Source of the DNA: Pseudomonadota bacterium
Lineage (GTDB): Bacteria > Pseudomonadota > Gammaproteobacteria > Burkholderiales > Ferrovaceae
DNA length: 43,855 nucleotides
Assembly: GCA_021828745.1 (NCBI GenBank)
Contig: JAJZDE010000003.1
Location: forward strand, 1 to 43,855
Reading direction: 5' to 3'
In this document: one piece after another, positions 41,403 to 43,855 of the stretch
How positions within the stretch are numbered: the first letter of the stretch is position 1
Layout of the letters: every line of letters starts with the position of its first letter
Position numbers and translations under genes: made by a program
The notes under the pieces: generated by a model
Database searches by the model: none
What the model was told of the DNA's origin: nothing
The model's input: the letters and a program-made list of their open reading frames with translations, nothing else

Positions 41403-42461
41403 GTGGCACTTTCCCCTAAAATACCGTCCACTCCGGAAGAACGGCTCAAACGTAAAAAAATCCTGTCCGCCACCCTGGTGACCTGTATTGGTATCGTCAT
41501 GATCGGCAGTTCGTTGCATGTCATCAAGTTGGGGCAAGGGCGCATGGAGGATATGCGTCATCTGGTGTCCTACAACATCAAGGACTCCGACAGCCATATT
41601 CGTGCAGCGGGTGAGGACATTCAGTTACATGCGCAGCACGAGAGTGGACAGGTCAAGGGCAGTTATACGGTGGAAGAGGCCGACCGCCTGTTGAATCGCG
41701 AGCAATGGGAAAATCTGAACACGATGGTGACCATTCCGGCGGGACCTTTTTTGATGGGGACCAATCTTGATCGTGGCGATCCACCCGACAAGCCGGAACA
41801 TAAGGTGGATCTTCCGGCTTACGCCATCGATAAATATCCTGTCACCAACGCGCAATATGCCCGTTTTGTGGCGGCCACCGGACATCGTCCTCCGCTCAAC
41901 TGGAAGGATGGGCGGATTCCGCCGGGGGCGGCGCTGCTGCCCGTGACCCTGGTGACCTGGTACGACGCCAATGCCTATGCCAAATGGGCCCATAAGCGAC
42001 TGCCCACGGAAGCCGAGTTTGAAAAGGCCGGGCGAGGTACGGATGGGCGCCGTTGGCCCTGGGGGAATACCATGGATCCGACCAGATTGAACACTTATTA
42101 CAACCGCAATTCCCCGTCGCCTGTGACCGATTATCCCCAGGGGGCCAGTTCTTACGGGGTTTTTGATTTGTCCGGTAACGTGGACGAATGGACAAGCAGC
42201 GATTTTGCACCTTATCCCGGATCCATTGCACCGACCATCGTGTTCCAGGGCAAGGTGGCGGTCCAGGAATCTTCCCAGGATCGTAACCTGGGGATTTCCG
42301 ATCAAAAACTGATCAAGCGCAGTTACAAGGTGCTTCGTGGGGGGTCCTGGAAAAGCGATCCCTTTTCCACCTCTCTTTTTCACCGCGATAATGCTTTTGC
42401 CAACATGACTTCCGATTTCTATGGATTTCGCTGTGCCAGTTCCCTTCCTTCCTCTCACTGA
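41403..42461 (+). CDS. Membrane-anchored SUMF1/FGE-fold protein lacking the catalytic cysteines
   Basis: The 352-residue protein has one N-terminal membrane helix (about 21-41) and a short linker. A formylglycine-generating-enzyme-like domain follows (about 105-348), with landmarks VTIPAGPFLMG, YPVTNAQYARFV, RLPTEAEFEKAGRG, WPWGN, DLSGNVDEWT, VLRGGSW and GFRCAS. In FGE the active-site cysteines sit just before the GFRC end in a CxxxxC pair. Here that stretch reads SLFHRDNAF, so both are gone and only the GFRC cysteine remains. It is probably not an oxidase, but may be a binding or structural protein, as with NirV-type relatives near respiratory genes. The GTG at 41403 has AAGGAG 6 bases upstream. 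Confidence 0.82.
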   Translation: MALSPKIPSTPEERLKRKKILSATLVTCIGIVMIGSSLHVIKLGQGRMEDMRHLVSYNIKDSDSHIRAAGEDIQLHAQHESGQVKGSYTVEEADRLLNREQWENLNTMVTIPAGPFLMGTNLDRGDPPDKPEHKVDLPAYAIDKYPVTNAQYARFVAATGHRPPLNWKDGRIPPGAALLPVTLVTWYDANAYAKWAHKRLPTEAEFEKAGRGTDGRRWPWGNTMDPTRLNTYYNRNSPSPVTDYPQGASSYGVFDLSGNVDEWTSSDFAPYPGSIAPTIVFQGKVAVQESSQDRNLGISDQKLIKRSYKVLRGGSWKSDPFSTSLFHRDNAFANMTSDFYGFRCASSLPSSH

Positions 42462-42471
42462 GTATTGACCC

Positions 42472-42714
42472 ATGTTGCGTCAACTTCGTATTCCAGCCTT
42501 GCTGGCGCAGTGCCTATGGATTTCCAGCGCCCATGCCGTGGACAGTTATCGTTACTTGCATGTGACCGTGGATACCCCCTGGAACATTTTTCTCTTCCTG
42601 CTGATAGGTATATTCGCCCCGTTCATCCTGATGGGCGTGCTGGCCTGGTATTTTTCCTTCAAAAAGAAACCGGCGCCGCCCCATCCGCCCGCTTCTCCAG
42701 AGGATCATCCATGA
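42472..42714 (+). CDS. Small exported membrane protein, unknown
   Basis: The 80-residue protein has a signal-like N-terminus (cleavage near AHA), then a short soluble stretch. One helix (about 38-60) and a basic, proline-rich C-terminus follow. Such a layout fits a small bitopic subunit of a respiratory complex. No family is recognised. The stop overlaps the next ATG (ATGA at 42711-42714). Confidence 0.7.
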   Translation: MLRQLRIPALLAQCLWISSAHAVDSYRYLHVTVDTPWNIFLFLLIGIFAPFILMGVLAWYFSFKKKPAPPHPPASPEDHP

Positions 42715-43103
42715 ACTTTCCTGGTCTTTTGGGATATCGTTGGACGGGACATCTATTGGCCGGGGTGATGCTCATCCTGGGACTGGCGTTCTTTCGACCG
42801 GCACTGGCCGCGTCGGATGCCCCGCAAAACCCCAATGCCGTCCAGATGATGGAGGCATTTCAGAAACAGCAAGGGGACAAGGACGATGGGGTGACGCCGG
42901 TGGATGACCACAAGAAAAAAATCATCATGTTCATCATGGGGGTCCCGCTCATCCTGATGGTTCTGGTGACGGGGGTTCTGGGCATCGGCATGGGCATCTA
43001 TGGCAAACCCTGGTTCGTTCCCCACATGATCATGGCGGGATTGACCATGACCCTGGCCCTGGTCCACGCCATCGTGGGGGTGGCCTGGTTCTTTCCCTTT
43101 TGA
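42711..43103 (+). CDS. Small exported membrane protein with two C-terminal helices, unknown
   Basis: The 130-residue protein has an N-terminal hydrophobic signal or anchor (cleavage near ALA), a charged soluble loop (about 34-67), and two helices (about 69-92 and 102-127). The frame continues upstream, but that part overlaps the preceding gene; the ATG at 42711 is coupled by ATGA. No family is recognised. The stop overlaps the TTG of the next gene (TTGA at 43100-43103). Confidence 0.7.
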   Translation: MNFPGLLGYRWTGHLLAGVMLILGLAFFRPALAASDAPQNPNAVQMMEAFQKQQGDKDDGVTPVDDHKKKIIMFIMGVPLILMVLVTGVLGIGMGIYGKPWFVPHMIMAGLTMTLALVHAIVGVAWFFPF

Positions 43104-43855
43104 ACACCTTCCTGATTCCGGCCCTGTACGGTTTGTCGGGCCTGGTGGGACTGGCCTATGAAGTTCTGTGGGTCCGCATGGTGACCCTCCAGTTTGGTCT
43201 GAGTGTCTTTGGCGTGGTCATTACGGTGGCCGCATTCATGGCGGGACTGGGGTTGGGCGCCTTGGCATTGTCCGGCCGCATCGTTCGACGCCCTTTGTGC
43301 CTGCTCGCCCTCCTGGAGGCGAGCGTGGCCCTCTTCTCCGCCCTTTTGCCTTTCTTGGCCCCCCTTGAAGAACATGCGCTTTGGGCGGGGTTTTCTCATC
43401 AAGGTGCGCTGGGTTGGCATTTGGGACTGGCCCTGATCTCTTTTCTCCTGCTGACCCTGCCCGCCGTGGCCCTGGGGGCCGGTTTTCCTCTGGTCCTGTC
43501 GCTCGGCCAACAGGTCTCCGGACGCCTGGGACTGCTGTACGGGGTCAATACGCTGGGCGCCGTGCTGGGCGCCTTGCTTCCCCTGGTTCTGCTGCCGATG
43601 TTTGGCTGGGTCCAGGCGTTGCGTGGAATCGCTCTGCTGGGTGCTTTGCTGGGAGTCGGGTGGTGGGTGCTGGATCGTCTCGAAGGGGGCTCCTCTGCGT
43701 TCGTTCAGGACCGGGGGGCGTGGGTGACCACGGATCGATCCGAAAGAACCGGTTCGATGCTTCTGTTTTTTTATGGAATCCTGGGGATGGCCAGCCTTTC
43801 CCTGGAAGTGGCCTGGACCCGGCTCTTCGGACTGTTGTTTCTGCGTACCGAGTAT
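43100..43855 (+). CDS. Fused membrane / spermidine-synthase-like protein, 3' truncated by window
   Basis: An open frame of 252 codons runs from a TTG at 43100 to the window end without a stop. It shows many hydrophobic helices and two related motifs, GLSGLVGLAYEVLWVRM at the start and GILGMASLSLEVAWTRLF near the end. These are the repeated first helices of the two halves of the membrane domain of spermidine-synthase-like (SpeE-fused transporter-like) proteins. The methyltransferase-fold SpeE-like domain would lie beyond the window. The TTG start is set by the TTGA overlap with the preceding gene; GTG or ATG codons further in (for example 43178) are alternatives. Function in polyamine synthesis is not assured for this fused group. 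Confidence 0.8.
   Translation, partial: MNTFLIPALYGLSGLVGLAYEVLWVRMVTLQFGLSVFGVVITVAAFMAGLGLGALALSGRIVRRPLCLLALLEASVALFSALLPFLAPLEEHALWAGFSHQGALGWHLGLALISFLLLTLPAVALGAGFPLVLSLGQQVSGRLGLLYGVNTLGAVLGALLPLVLLPMFGWVQALRGIALLGALLGVGWWVLDRLEGGSSAFVQDRGAWVTTDRSERTGSMLLFFYGILGMASLSLEVAWTRLFGLLFLRTEY

Noticed and set aside
1..43855. CRISPR arrays, insertion sequences, tRNA or rRNA genes, prophage
   Set aside because: I saw no regularly spaced repeats, transposase motifs, cloverleaf-like segments or integrase sequences. tRNA detection by eye is not complete.

Overview
The window is a dense, GC-rich (roughly 55-57 % by eye) chromosomal segment of a Gram-negative proteobacterium. The lipid A / outer-membrane gene order cdsA-dxr-rseP-bamA-skp-lpxD-fabZ-lpxA-lpxB-rnhB, the leuS-lptE-holA block and the gene content point to a betaproteobacterium. 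Alternative complex III, a divergent cbb3 oxidase, cytochromes c4 and a HiPIP together suggest an autotrophic or lithotrophic respirer of the iron-oxidiser type (Ferrovum / Gallionella-like). That placement is inference: I see no iron oxidase such as Cyc2 and no rusticyanin in the window.

Region 1 (1-11741, + strand) is an almost gapless envelope-biogenesis operon: CDP-diacylglycerol synthase (5'-truncated by the window), DXP reductoisomerase, RseP, BamA, Skp, LpxD, FabZ, LpxA, LpxB and RNase HII, then a TrmH-type RNA methyltransferase and a 3-hydroxyacid dehydrogenase. Region 2 (11742-15721, +) is a three-gene unit behind its own promoter: a ThDP-dependent lyase/synthase, a formyl-CoA transferase (Frc) and a stand-alone homologue of the 10-formyl-THF hydrolase domain. 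It looks like a C1/formyl-CoA module. Region 3 (15718-19697, - strand) holds holA, lptE and leuS, and divergent from it is uvrD (19788-21953, +).

Region 4 (22060-43855) is respiratory. On + are a diheme cytochrome c4 and a polytopic membrane protein. On - are a second cytochrome c4-like diheme protein, a NorC-like membrane cytochrome, a miniature oxidase-subunit-I-like protein, a thioredoxin-like lipoprotein and a small membrane protein. On + again are a Tat-exported HiPIP-like protein and a complete alternative complex III cluster (actA, split actB1/actB2, actC-F). A strong promoter at 35744-35772 then introduces a compact cbb3 oxidase operon: a small membrane protein, a 34-aa peptide, ccoN, ccoO, a heme-less CcoP-like subunit and a 35-aa peptide. 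It ends at a near-perfect intrinsic terminator at 39674-39705. A further operon follows: a CcoS-like protein, an anchored monoheme cytochrome c, an unknown membrane protein, a membrane-anchored SUMF1-fold protein lacking the catalytic cysteines, two small membrane proteins and the start of a fused membrane/spermidine-synthase-like protein.

Inferred flow: quinol is oxidised by ACIII (or ACIII runs in reverse, if the organism is an iron oxidiser). Electrons pass through HiPIP and c4 cytochromes to the cbb3-type oxidase. The most unusual parts are the ACIII with a retained iron-sulfur cysteine motif in ActB1, the mini-oxidase/NorC-like pair, the heme-less CcoP with two flanking microproteins, and the SUMF1-containing accessory operon.
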